In this document: positions 11,624 through 20,765 of the stretch, piece by piece | How the letters are laid out: every line of letters begins with the position of its first letter | How positions within the stretch are numbered: the first letter of the stretch is position 1 | Assembly (NCBI RefSeq): GCF_016808095.1 | Contig: NC_068980.1 | Span: forward strand, 15,751,388-15,815,387 | Direction: 5' to 3' | Source of the DNA: Vigna angularis | Taxonomy: Eukaryota > Streptophyta > Magnoliopsida > Fabales > Fabaceae | Length of the DNA stretch: 64,000 bases | Position numbers and translations under genes: made by a program | The notes under the pieces: model-generated | Told to the model about the DNA's origin: nothing | What the model saw: only the letters and a program-made list of their open reading frames with translations | Database searches by the model: none

Positions 11624-12935
11624 TGATAACAGTTGAAAAACTGTTATTTTCATGCTTAAAATTGATACTAAAAGCAACCTTTAACACTTAGAAACTAGCT
11701 TGGAATCATGCTTTTGTTCATATTTTTGGAAATAACAGAGTTGGACAAGTTTATGCTTGATTTCAGTGTTTTATGCAGGTTTTAAGGTGAATTTAGTGAA
11801 AGAGGTGAAGAAGGATAGAGATGGAATCAGAAAAGACATAAAAAAGTGCAAAAGGAGAAGTCGCAACTACCGCTCAGCGGCAGTTTACCGCTGAGCGGCA
11901 CTCAAGAACTCACGTTGGATCCGCTGAGGGGTGAAAATGCCGTTGAGGGGAAAGAATCAACTCACGCACTTACCGCTGAGCGGCACTCTTTTGGGCTTAG
12001 GCCTATTTTTCTATAATTTTACGAATAGTATATAAGCTTTAGGTGTTTTTAGGGTTTGTATCTTTGGCTGGAGACGAAGCAAACACACACTTTTCCACCC
12101 CTTGGAGGAAGATCTTGGATGCTTAGACTACTTTCTCATCTTTCTAGGGTTCTATATTTCATTCTTTCAATATTGTTCATCTAGATTCACCATAAATATG
12201 GTGAACTAAACCTTGTATTGTTGTTGGGGAATCAATGTAGTCTTGTGAAACTCTCATATATGGAATTAATGTTTTAACATCTTATTTTAAGATACATGCT
12301 TTATTTCATCATTAGTTAGGGTTTTTCCTCCTTGCTTAAAGCTTGCATTGTTTAACTCATTCAATGCCATGATTATTGATTTTTTCGATATGGGAACGTA
12401 CGGGGAAATCTAGATCCGGGGAATTTCTCCCAATAGCATATTGCCTAGGCATAGGAATATGGGGGTTGGTTGCCGTTAAGCTTATGCACTTCAGAATTAA
12501 TTATTAGGAATGCTAGGAATTGTATGAACTCGTAATTAAGGATAGGCCTTCTTGCAAGGTGATTTAGAGAGTGGCATTAGCATTTGATGAAAAGAATGAT
12601 GAATTCCTAAAGTATATGAGAGTGGATAAGATGAAATTGATAACCCCAACAACATACTCATCCATCTAATTCATTAAAGTGTTTGTATTCCTCTTTTCCA
12701 TTGATCAAATTCATGCATACATGTTTAATTACTGTCTTTTGCATTAAAAATCTAAAATCAATTGTTTACATGTCTTAAATAATCAACAAATCATATAGCT
12801 AACTAGGCTGTGAGTCCTTTGGGAAAACGATACTTGGTCTTACCTAGTTTTATTACTTGATACGATTCGGTCACACTTGTCGAGGGTTAAACAAGTTTGT
12901 GGCGCCGTTTTTCGGTGTTCATAAATTTGTCATCA
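11624..12935 (+). mobile_element. 5' LTR of the 9.1-kb element
   Basis: It starts TGATAACAGTTGAAAAACTG (itself an inverted repeat) and ends AAATTTGTCATCA. U3 carries an array of CCGCTNAGCGG palindromes (11869-11984), followed 45 bp later by a TATATAAG box at 12029-12036; transcription probably starts about 30 bp further on. The last 45 bp contain a second primer-site-like sequence (GTGGCGCCGTTTTTCGG, 12899-12915) inside the LTR, upstream of the real primer site. Confidence 0.92.
11869..11984. promoter_or_regulatory. Palindromic CCGCTNAGCGG array upstream of LTR TATA box
   Basis: ACCGCTCAGCGG (11869), TACCGCTGAGCGG (11886), ATCCGCTGAGGGG (about 11919), GCCGTTGAGGGG (about 11938) and TACCGCTGAGCGG (11971) lie in about 115 bp, ending 45 bp before TATATAAG. 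The same arrangement recurs in every LTR of this family in the window. Position and conservation suggest a promoter element; the binding factor is unknown. Confidence 0.6.
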
Positions 12936-12941
12936 AGTTTT

Positions 12942-12960
12942 TGGCGCCGCTGCCGGGTAC
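12942..12960 (+). other. Primer-binding site of the 9.1-kb element
   Basis: TGGCGCCGCTGCCGGGTAC begins six bases after the 5' LTR end. It matches the tRNA-Asp-type site seen at 397 and 2657 with minor changes. Confidence 0.85.
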
Positions 12961-13029
12961 TCGTGGTTTAACTAGTTCATTTGCCTATTATTAATTATCT
13001 GAGACTTCAATTTTGAATTTTGAAATTTG

Positions 13030-13205
13030 AGTTTCTGTTTTTATTTTCTGTTTTTATTTTTCGGTTTTTATTTTATTTTATTTTATTTTATTTTATTTTC
13101 TCTTTTTATTTTTTTTCGGTTATTATTTGTCTGTTTTTATTTTTTCTGTTTTCTATTTTTATTTTTTCTGTTTTTTATTTTATCTTCTTATCTCTGATCT
13201 TATAT
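13030..13205. repeat. TTTTATTTT-rich leader tract
   Basis: A T-rich run of TTTTA/TTTTTCTG units lies between the primer site and gag. It corresponds to the A-rich leader tracts on the minus strand at 2515-2625 and 35690-35790 but has the opposite strand bias in its own element orientation, so composition rather than exact sequence is retained. Confidence 0.75.
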
Positions 13206-13261
13206 CTTCTTTTATATCTTTTTGTGCTAACCAATTCTTTTAGGGATTTGTTTTCTTGTGT

Positions 13262-14802
13262 ATGCAGGAAGCACTCTGAACTAGGAGCAAGAAAACTGCA
13301 GAACCTCTTCTTGAAGGTTTAGACGAGAGTAGACGGAGGAGAAGAATTCGTACGTCTAAAGAACTTTTTCGTTCTCCGGAAACTCTGTTACAACCATCAC
13401 CACAAAGTTCTGACCATAGCATTGAGGAGATGGAGAATAATAATATCAGATGAACTCTTGCTGATTATACTAATGTAGTTGGACCTCAGCATTTCAATAG
13501 CATAACAAGACCAAGAGTCAATGCGGCTAATATGGAGGTGAAACCAGCATTAATCCAACTGATTAAGAGTAACCAATTTAATGGGTTGTCTCACGAAAGC
13601 CCATATGAGCACCTCACAACGTTTAACGAGATTTGCAACATAGTAAAGATAAATGGGGTGCCGGACGAAGCAATCAAACTTAGCCTGTTTCCATTCTCAT
13701 TAGGAGGCAACGCAAGCTTTGGTTGAACTCTTTCCCAGAAGGAAGCTTTACAGAGTGGGAAGCAGTGGTGAAAAAGTTCCTAAACAAATACTTTCCACAA
13801 TCAAAGGTAAATAAAGGAAAGCAAGAGATTTCATCTTTCAGGCAAGGTATGGAGGAATCACTAGGTCATGCATGAGACAGATATAAAAGCTTGCTAAGAA
13901 AAACTCCCACACATGGTTTTGACGAAGTGGAAGTAGTCTTGATCTTCATTGGAGGTCTTGGTTCACAAACCAAGATGATGCTTGACGCCTCAGCTAGAGG
14001 AAATATCAAATGGAAAACTCCAGAGGAAGCTACAGAAATAATTGAAAACATGGCTACTAGTGATAATGAGCTGAACAGTGAAAGAGGAGCTCCTATTCAA
14101 CAAAAAGGAGTTCTACAGCTGCAATCCCATGACGCCTTGCTAGCACAGAACAAGATACTAACTCAACATCTGGAGACTCTCACAAAAACACTTGCACAAC
14201 TGCCAAAAGAGTTAAAGACTGTTGCACAGGTTCAATCACAGTTGTGTGAATTATGTGGAGGTGACCATATCAATGGTCAATGCGCCTTTCCAGTAGAAGC
14301 TTTAGAGGATGTTAACTTCATGGCCAATCAATTTCCATACCGTCAGGGGAATTTCAATCAAGGGTGGAAACCACACCCAAGCATTGGTCAAGGACAAAGT
14401 GGGCAAGCTGGACAAACTGGGCAATTTAACAAGCAACAGCAACAACCAACCTTATGGCAACAGATTTCTATACTTAATGAAAGATCAATAAGGATGGAAG
14501 AAACTCTTCAGCAATTTATACAGAAAACTGAATCTTCTCAAAAGAGCACTGATGCTGCTATTAAGAACTTGGAGATTCAAATGGGTCAGATTACCAAGCA
14601 GTTGGAAGAAAGGCCTGACAAAATTTTTGGGGCTAATACTGAGGTTAACCCCAGGGAAGAATGTAAAGTGTTGGAGAGTACAAATGATGAAACAGTTGAG
14701 TTAGACAGAGAGAAAGAAAAAGGAGAGGAAGAAAAAGAAGAGAGAGAAAAGAGAGAAAAAAAGAAGAAGAGAGAAAAGATAAAGGAGAGAGAAGAGAGAT
14801 AA
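13262..14802 (+). pseudogene. Gag of the 9.1-kb element, broken by stops and a frameshift
   Basis: The frame starts at ATG 13262 (MQEAL). Stops fall at about 13277, 13451 and 13872, and a one-base loss near 13713 shifts the frame within FSLGGNA. Segments in order: an Arg-rich stretch (RRRRRIRTSKE); RPRVNAANMEVKPALIQLIK; FNGLSHESPYEHLTTFNEIC; then, from 13891, a long open frame with LLRKTPTHGFDEVEVVLIF, a knuckle-like CELCGGDHINGQC (CX2CX3HX4C), a Gln-rich segment, a helix (NLEIQMGQITKQLEE) and a Glu/Lys tail. Gag forms the cytoplasmic particle and binds RNA. Because this copy is damaged while its LTRs are young, it was probably mobilised by gag and pol supplied in trans. Confidence 0.88.
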
Positions 14803-14870
14803 AGAGTAAAGATATTTTTCCTTTTCCAATAAATCATGAGAAACAATTTGATTTTACAGAATTATTCAAT

Positions 14871-15767
14871 ATGGTGGACAATGATGTACCTTGGAAGGAG
14901 ATATTACAGCATATTGCAGTTTATACTAAACCTGAGGAAGAAGTATCTACAAAGAAAAGACGTAGAGATGTTGATACAAAGAAATATAAAGCTGTTAAAA
15001 AGGAGCCATTCTCTCCAAAAGCAAAAGATCCAGGAGGTTTCTCCATTCCATGCACAATAGGGAAGAAAAGGATAAAGAAGGCGTTACTTGATTTAGGATC
15101 AAGTGTTAACTTGATACCTTATTCTTTACTTGAACAGATTGGTGATGTGGATGTCAAGCCTATAAAGGTTAACTTAGTAATGGCAGATGGATCCTCGATG
15201 AAACCCTATGGAATAGCAGAGGATATTATAGTTTGTGTAGGCAAACTACAGTTCTTGGCAGACTTTGTGGTGATGGAGATGGAGACTGAAAAGATACCCA
15301 TTATTCTCGGAAGACCGTTTATGAAAACGGCCAAAGCCATCATTGATGTGAACGAAGGTATAGTGATGCTCCAAGACCGAGAAGAAAGGGTTGTTGTAGA
15401 TGACTTCAAAGAAGAGAGACAGATGCAGGAGGAACAAGCTAGTCATAAAGCTGCATTTCAAGATGTACTCATGACTAGTCCTGAAGATGAAAAGCCCAAG
15501 GTTAAAGGTAAACATTGTTTGTTGTTTCAGGTACAGGAAGAAGAAAAGATTGGAAGAGGAAGAAAAGTTCATGATGACTGGATGAAAGAACGACTCCAAC
15601 TTGGTACACCTGTGAGATTCAAAAACAAGTTGTGGGTTGTGAAAGGCTACAAAGAGAATGAGATGATAGAGATAGAGTCTCCACATTCTAGAAGAGTCAA
15701 AAAAGTGTATCGGAAGCAGTTGAGGAGTTGGTGGGATATGAACATCAACCATGAAGAAGGAACTTGA
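14871..15767 (+). CDS. Aspartic protease domain and C-terminal region
   Basis: The open frame encodes 298 residues, reading on from the gag tail after a stop and frame change. A retropepsin domain lies at about residues 50-165: DLGSSVNLIP (Asp74-Leu-Gly, the catalytic motif in this family), MADGSSMKPYG (flap region), LADFVVME and IILGRPFM. Behind it is a charged C-terminal half ending LWVVKGYKENEMIEIESP, a basic stretch and a stop at 15765. Retropepsin cuts the gag polyprotein. The first ATG is arbitrary because the domain is normally made as part of a polyprotein. Reverse transcriptase should follow but does not: the frame ends and the noncoding module begins. Confidence 0.85.
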   Translation: MVDNDVPWKEILQHIAVYTKPEEEVSTKKRRRDVDTKKYKAVKKEPFSPKAKDPGGFSIPCTIGKKRIKKALLDLGSSVNLIPYSLLEQIGDVDVKPIKVNLVMADGSSMKPYGIAEDIIVCVGKLQFLADFVVMEMETEKIPIILGRPFMKTAKAIIDVNEGIVMLQDREERVVVDDFKEERQMQEEQASHKAAFQDVLMTSPEDEKPKVKGKHCLLFQVQEEEKIGRGRKVHDDWMKERLQLGTPVRFKNKLWVVKGYKENEMIEIESPHSRRVKKVYRKQLRSWWDMNINHEEGT

Positions 15768-15773
15768 ATATTA

Positions 15774-15825
15774 TTGGGTCAAGCTAATGACGTTAAAAGA
15801 GCGCTTGCTGGAAGGCATTCCAGTG
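15774..15825 (+). other. Conserved post-ORF motif, copy 1
   Basis: The sequence contains GTCAAGCTAATGACGTTAAA followed by AGAGCGCTTGCTGGAAGGCA. It starts 7 bp after the protease stop. Copies occur at 16033-16085, 22981-23032 and, reversed, at 25764-25815 and 26019-26070, always just after a retroelement ORF. Its role is unknown. Confidence 0.7.
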
Positions 15826-15913
15826 ATTTGAGGACATTTGTTCTTTTGATTTTATTTTGGTTTTGTAATTTTTAATCTGTTGGACATTATTTCAGTAAAA
15901 TTTGTTGGGTATA

Positions 15914-16023
15914 GCATCTACTGATGGATGTTAGGCGGAAGAGTATCTACTGAAGGATACTATGTTTGTATACACCTACTGATGGGTGTTGGTAAAAAAA
16001 GATTTGCATTTACTGAAGGGTGC
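15914..16023 (+). ncRNA. Array of four short hairpins with common loop TACTGAWG
   Basis: Four stem-loops at 28-34 bp spacing: 15914-15931 (GCATC/GATGT), 15942-15961 (AGTATC/GATACT), 15972-15989 (ACACC/GGTGT) and 16006-16023 (GCATT/GGTGC), each closing on TACTGATG or TACTGAAG. Stems differ from one another while the loop stays constant. The minus element has the same four in the same order (25825-25934) with altered but still paired stems. This suggests a structured RNA element in the transcript downstream of protease; function unknown. Confidence 0.6.
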
Positions 16024-16032
16024 TGGAGGATT

Positions 16033-16085
16033 TTGGGTCAGGCTCGTGATGTTAAACAAGCGCTACCTGGGAGGCAACCTAGTTC
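16033..16085 (+). other. Conserved post-ORF motif, copy 2
   Basis: TTGGGTCAGGCTCGTGATG, then TTAAACAAGCGCTACCTGGG and AGGCAACC. Together with copy 1 it brackets the hairpin array. The same bracket is seen in the minus-strand element. Confidence 0.7.
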
Positions 16086-16220
16086 ATTGATTATATTTTT
16101 GTTTGTTGCATAATAGGGTTGTGCATGAGTGATATGAGAATTTTATTGCAGGGAGCCAGTTAGGGGTATGTTTAGGACGCATTTAGGTTAAGCTAAGGAG
16201 AAGGAGAGCACTTCCCGTAA

Positions 16221-16320
16221 GTGCCGCTGAGCGACAAACTACCGCTAAGTGGTAGTGTCGCAGACTGGGCTTAGGTTGCCCCTTAGCGGAACCCGAGCCC
16301 ATTAGGGTATTTTTATACCC
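16221..16320 (+). promoter_or_regulatory. Probable internal promoter of the downstream ORF
   Basis: LTR-like palindromes (CCGCTGAGCG at 16223, ACCGCTAAGTGGTA at 16241, CCTTAGCGGA at 16281) precede a TTTTATACCC box at 16311, as in the LTR. A pyrimidine-rich leader follows (CTCTTTTCAGATTCTTCTC). The arrangement mimics the LTR U3 and would drive a shorter transcript for the ORF at 16948. This is inferred from layout only. Confidence 0.45.
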
Positions 16321-16529
16321 TAAGCTGCGCCTTGGCCTCTCTTTTCAGATTCTTCTCTGCACACACACTCCTACATACTTTTCCAAGGTTTTCTACAACT
16401 TTTCCCTCATCCCTTTTGAGAAAATCTCTTTTCCACTCACTTTCTCACTTGTTGTCCATCTAAGTTTGGGGTTGGAAGAGAGCATCATAGCTTGAAAGCA
16501 TTCTCCATTCATCTAGCATCTCCACCCAA

Positions 16530-16945
16530 GTAAGTCAAGCATTTTTCATTCTAGGGTTCTTGAGTATGAATTTAATTGGTGAAGCTTGAATTTTTAGGGT
16601 TTCTGATTTTTATGCATGATTCAATGATTTAATTGATGTTTGAACTGATTAAACTGAATGATTTTGATCTGGAAAACTGAAAATTGCATTTGGGTGGAGT
16701 TAGGACAGGTTAAAAATGCATTTTTCAAAAATCTGCAGAGTCACTGCTCAGGGGTAAACTGCCGCTGAGCGGCACTCTGACAGACATGCTGTTTTTGCTG
16801 AGTTGTGTACTGGATTACTGTGCTGGTGGCGTTGAGGGGTGATCTTGACTCTCAGCGGTGGTTTAGTTTCGAAATAAGGTGTTGTTTATGGTTTACTAAT
16901 GATTAACAAAAGGTTTTATGGTTTTGTAATCTGTGTTTGATGTAG
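16530..16945 (+). other. Predicted 5'-UTR intron of the PF20167-like ORF
   Basis: A consensus donor (CAA|GTAAGTC at 16530) and an acceptor after a T-rich stretch (TTTGATGTAG|GAATGG, ending 16945) frame 416 bp that place the first ATG three bases into the next exon. The intron itself carries another set of CCGCTGAGCGG motifs (16740-16860). Splicing is predicted, not shown. Confidence 0.4.
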
Positions 16946-16947
16946 GA

Positions 16948-18180
16948 ATGGCATCCTCTTGAAGCAAAAGAATGAAGACCATGGCTTCCAAAAGAAAAGA
17001 AAAGGAACCAGAACAACCCCATTCTAGTAGGTTCCTATCTCGCAAACATGAGAAGCACTTTAAGGTGGTCCAAGATAGGAGACTCCTTATGGAGAGGAAG
17101 GTTGGAATGATCCCTAACTTTGCTCCTCAATTTGGAGAGTAATTGTTGGGAAATGATTGGGGGAAGCTAGCCACATGTCCTACACCTGCCAATATAGGTG
17201 TGGTGAAAGAATTCTACGCCAATGCAAGGAAGATTGATGATTATCCAACTGAGAATTACCTAGGCTATGTCAGAGGCCATGCTATTAGGTATGATCCTGA
17301 TTCCATCAACAACTTCTTGGACACTGTGTGGGCTGGTGAGCAGTGCCAGTTTGCTCTATGTATGGAAGAAGACACTGATTTTGATGATGTGGAGAAAGTT
17401 TTATGTATACCTGGAGGACATTTTCAGAGGAATAGAACTGGCTCTGTGGTAAACATTAGGAGGACTGATTTGGCTCCTCTTGCAAAGTATTGGATGACAT
17501 TTTCTCATGCCAACATTCAGCCATGTTCTCATGTGTCAGACATCACTCTTAGCAGGGCACTCCTCCTTTACTGTGCAATCAGGAACTTGAATGTTAATAT
17601 TGGACAGGTAATAGCTGATGAGATAAGGATGTGTGCCAACACAACAAACAACAAAGCACCCTTAGGACATCCTTCTTTGATTACACACCTCTGCAAGATA
17701 GCTAGGGTGAATACTTCTGCTCCACCATTTGAAAGGCCAAGGAAAGCAATTGATGAAGCCTATTACTGACAATATTGTGGAGGTGAGGAGGCAGCTCAGC
17801 CAGTTCCACCACGCCGTACTCATAGAGAAAGAGGGCAAGCACAGAGTCAGGCATCTACTGAGACACATGAAGCAGAACCTTTCCAGATGAGGGACATGTA
17901 CATGTCTCTTATAGGTGCACAATTACAGTCTATCAACAGAGGGCAGGTGGCCACTGCTGAGATGATTGTTGGAATGTATGATACACCTCCAGCACACAAG
18001 TGGACTATGGAGGAGTTTCATAATGTGGTAGCTTGGCCAGAAGAGCAGGTACAAGGAGACAGAGTTGAAGCAGCTAAAGCTTCAGTTATGGAGATGGATG
18101 AAGATAATGCTGATGATGATGCATTTGAGGATGCTGAAGATGAGGAAGAAGAGGAGGATACAGATGACAGCTCAGATTGA
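16948..18180 (+). pseudogene. PF20167-like 'putative plant transposon protein' ORF in env position
   Basis: One reading frame runs 411 codons with three in-frame stops (16960, 17140, 17767). After a basic start (MKTMASKRKEKEPEQ) come LATCPTPANIGVVKEFYANA, YVRGHAIRYDPDSINNFLDT, RRTDLAPLAKYWMTFSHANI and ALLLYCAIRNLNVNIGQVI, which fit the Pfam family of plant transposon proteins (PF20167). These are often found downstream of pol in Athila/Calypso-type elements. The tail is strongly acidic (EDEEEEEDTDDSSD). No signal peptide or membrane span is visible, so it is not an obvious envelope protein. Function is unknown. A family of stand-alone relatives lies at 45-59 kb in this window. Confidence 0.75.
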
Positions 18181-18191
18181 TGAGAAGCTGA

Positions 18192-18217
18192 GATAACATT
18201 TACTGATGAATGCTATC
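18192..18217 (+). ncRNA. Single TACTGATG hairpin after the PF20167-like ORF
   Basis: GATAACATT-TACTGATG-AATGCTATC forms a nine-position stem with one A/C mismatch and the same loop as the 15914-16023 array. It begins 12 bp after the ORF stop. The repeated position right after an ORF end supports a 3'-end or processing role, but this is inference. Confidence 0.45.
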
Positions 18218-19439
18218 ATAACTAAAGCAGGACTTATGTTTTTGTTTGATTTTCTGAACTTATTTATTTGTGTTTTTAGAATAGGGTTTGATGTACTCAA
18301 TTGGAAACTTTGTCTGTTATGATGGTTTGCTTATGATTGTGATTGTTTGATAAGTATTGCTTGATGATGCTTTGATATGGATTGATGTTGAGATGTGCAC
18401 ATTACATGCTTATACAGGTGGTTCACAAGCTTTGTGAACAAATGCAAGTTATTGTGATTGTGATTGTGATATTAAGCAGGATGTGTATGTCAAATGTGAA
18501 TGAGCTTATATGTGAGGTTTTGAGCTCCAGAGTTTTGTGATTGAGTGCTATTACTTTGAAAGCATGAATGACTTTGCCCAAGTTTTCTATGATTGAATTA
18601 CTAGCTTGTTTGCATCATATGATCAAGGCCGTTTGTTGGTAGCCCTTATATTAGCCAAGTTGCATGAAATAAGCCACTAAAAGAGAACACTATGTGTTCT
18701 ATAATTTGAACCCTTAGCCTTGAACATAAATTTAAAACCCTTGTTGAAAGCTTTACCTTGAGTTAAGTAGAAAATATTTTGTTGTATTGACAAATGTTCA
18801 AGTTTGGGGTTGTTGGAAAATAGAAAGGGAATTTGAAAGCATTGAGCTAAGAGCTAAGAATTAAGTATGTGAAAAGAGAAAGAAAAAGAGAAAGAAAAGA
18901 AAATAAAAAGCAAAGCTCAATGCAAAAGAAAGTTGGGGAAAAGTAAGAATGATTGTGTTTATATGATTCTCTTAACTCAAGGGTTTTGTGATCTAGAAAA
19001 ACCCATTTTCTTGTTAGCCCAGCCACATTATAAGCCATTGAAAAGTCCTTGTGATGATGCATGCTTGTGAATTTATTTGATTGTGGTTAAATGAAAGGCA
19101 AAGTCAATTCATGTGACATTGTGATAGTAGAGTGAATGAGTGATTACCTCTTATACACTTGTATTTGAGTGAAACACTTTACTTAGTGAGGAAAGATTCC
19201 ATGAACACATGAACATCCATGCTTAGTTGATTGATCATTCATGAAAAATAGCATTTGTTGGATATTAAGTGACTTTGTGAACACTAAAGCATGTGTATGT
19301 CTTGATTGAAGTCTTTGTCATGAGCTTAATTGAAGTTTTTACTTATCTTGAAAAGAGGATTTTTGAATGGAGTAAACCATTGTATTGATTGGTAGAAGAT
19401 TGAGTTACATCTTGTTTGCTTGAGGACAAGCAAAGTTCT
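18218..19439 (+). other. 3' noncoding region of the 9.1-kb element
   Basis: No ORF of note. The stretch includes a GTGATTGTGATTGTGAT run near 18450, a purine-rich A/G tract near 18880-18930, and an internal copy of the polypurine-tract sequence (CAAGTTTGGGGTTG, 18799-18812). It is alignable with 37169-38110 and, reversed, with 24567-25500, so it is a shared 3' region of the family. Confidence 0.75.
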
Positions 19440-19452
19440 AAGTTTGGGGTTG
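19440..19452 (+). other. Polypurine tract
   Basis: AAGTTTGGGGTTG lies directly before the 3' LTR. The same sequence precedes the LTR at 38111 and, reversed, follows the LTR at 24566. It primes plus-strand DNA synthesis in LTR elements. Confidence 0.75.
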
Positions 19453-20765
19453 TGATAACAGTTGAAAAACTGTTATTTTCATGCTTAAAATTGATACTAA
19501 AAGCAACCTTTAACGCTTAGAAACTAGCTTGGAATCATGTTTTTGTTCATATTTTTGGAAATAAGAGAGCTGGACAAGTTTATGCTTGATTTCAGTGTTT
19601 TATGCAGGTTTTAAGGTGAATTTAGTGAAAGAAGTGAAGAAGGATAGAGATGGAATCAGAAAAGACATAAAAAAGTGCAAAAGGAGAAGTCGCAACTACC
19701 GCTCAGCGGCAGTTCACCGTTGAGCGGCACTCAGGAACTCACGTTGGATCCGCTGAGGGGTGAAAATGCCGCTGAGGGGAAAGAATCAACTCACGCACTT
19801 ACCGCTGAGCGGCACTCTTTTGGGCTTAGGCCCACTTTTCTGTAATTTTACGAATAATATATAAGCTTTAGGTGTTCCTAGGGTTTGTATCTTTGGCTGG
19901 AGACGAAGCAAATACACACTTTTCCACCCCTTGGAGGAAGATCTTGGATGCTTAGGCTACTTTCTCATCTTTCTAGGGTTCTATCTTTTATTCTTTTCAT
20001 TATTGTTCATCTAGATTCACCATGAATATGGTGAACTAAACCTTGTATTGTTGTTGGGGAATCAATGTAGTCTTGTGAAACTCTCATATATGGAATTAAT
20101 GTTTTAACATCTTTTTTTAAGATACATGCTTTCTTTCATCATTATTTAGGGTTTTTCCTCCTTGCTTAAAGCTTGCATTGTTTAACTCATTCAATGCCAT
20201 GATTATTGATTTTGTCGATATGGGAACGTACGGGGAAATCTAGATCCGGGGAATTTCTCCCAATAGCATATTGCCTAGGCATAGGAATATGAGGGTTGGT
20301 TGCCGTTAAGCTTCTGCACTTCAGAATTAATTATTAGGAATGCTAGGAATTGTATGAACTTGTAATTAAGGATAGGCCTTCTTGCAAGGTGATTTAGAGA
20401 GTGGCATTAACATTTGATGAAAAGAATGATGAATTCCTAAAGTATATGAGAGTGGATAAGATGAAATTGATAACCCCAACAACATACTCATCCATCTAAT
20501 TCATTAAAGTGTTTGTATTCCTCTTTTCCATTGATCAAATTCATGCATACATGTTTAATTACTGTCTTTTGCATTAAAAACCTAAAATCAATTGTTTACA
20601 AGTCTTAAATAATCAACAAATCATATAGCTAACTAGGTCGTGAGTCCTTTGGGAAAACGATACTTGGTCTTACCTAGTTTTATTACTTGATACGATTCGG
20701 TCACACTTGCCGAGGGTTAAACAAGTTTGTGGCGCTGTTTTTTGGTGTTCATAAATTTTTCATCA
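19453..20765 (+). mobile_element. 3' LTR of the 9.1-kb element
   Basis: 1313 bp, starting TGATAACAGTTG and ending TTTTTCATCA. It matches the 5' LTR over its whole length with scattered single-base differences, including in the palindrome array (19698-19812) and around the TATA box (about 19858-19865). GTCAT follows at 20766-20770. Confidence 0.93.

Larger units (their letters stand above)
11624..20765 (+). mobile_element. Complete non-autonomous Athila/Tat-like LTR retrotransposon
   Basis: The element is 9142 bp, flanked by a perfect 5-bp duplication GTCAT (11619-11623 and 20766-20770). It has two LTRs of about 1312 bp, a tRNA-Asp-type primer site, gag, protease, a conserved noncoding module, an internal promoter-like region, a PF20167-like ORF, and a polypurine tract before the 3' LTR. 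No reverse transcriptase, RNase H or integrase sequence exists between protease (ends 15767) and the downstream ORF. Movement would need enzymes from a related element such as the broken pol around it. By eye the LTRs differ at roughly 2-3% of sites, mostly transitions, so insertion is fairly recent. Confidence 0.95.

Noticed and set aside
13020..13322. Hydrophobic 100-residue ORF that looks like a membrane protein
   Set aside because: It is the translation of a TTTTATTTT leader tract upstream of gag; low-complexity Phe only.
16948..18180. Envelope protein of a retrovirus-like element
   Set aside because: It is in env position, but there is no signal peptide, no membrane span and no cleavage site; similarity is to PF20167 plant transposon proteins.
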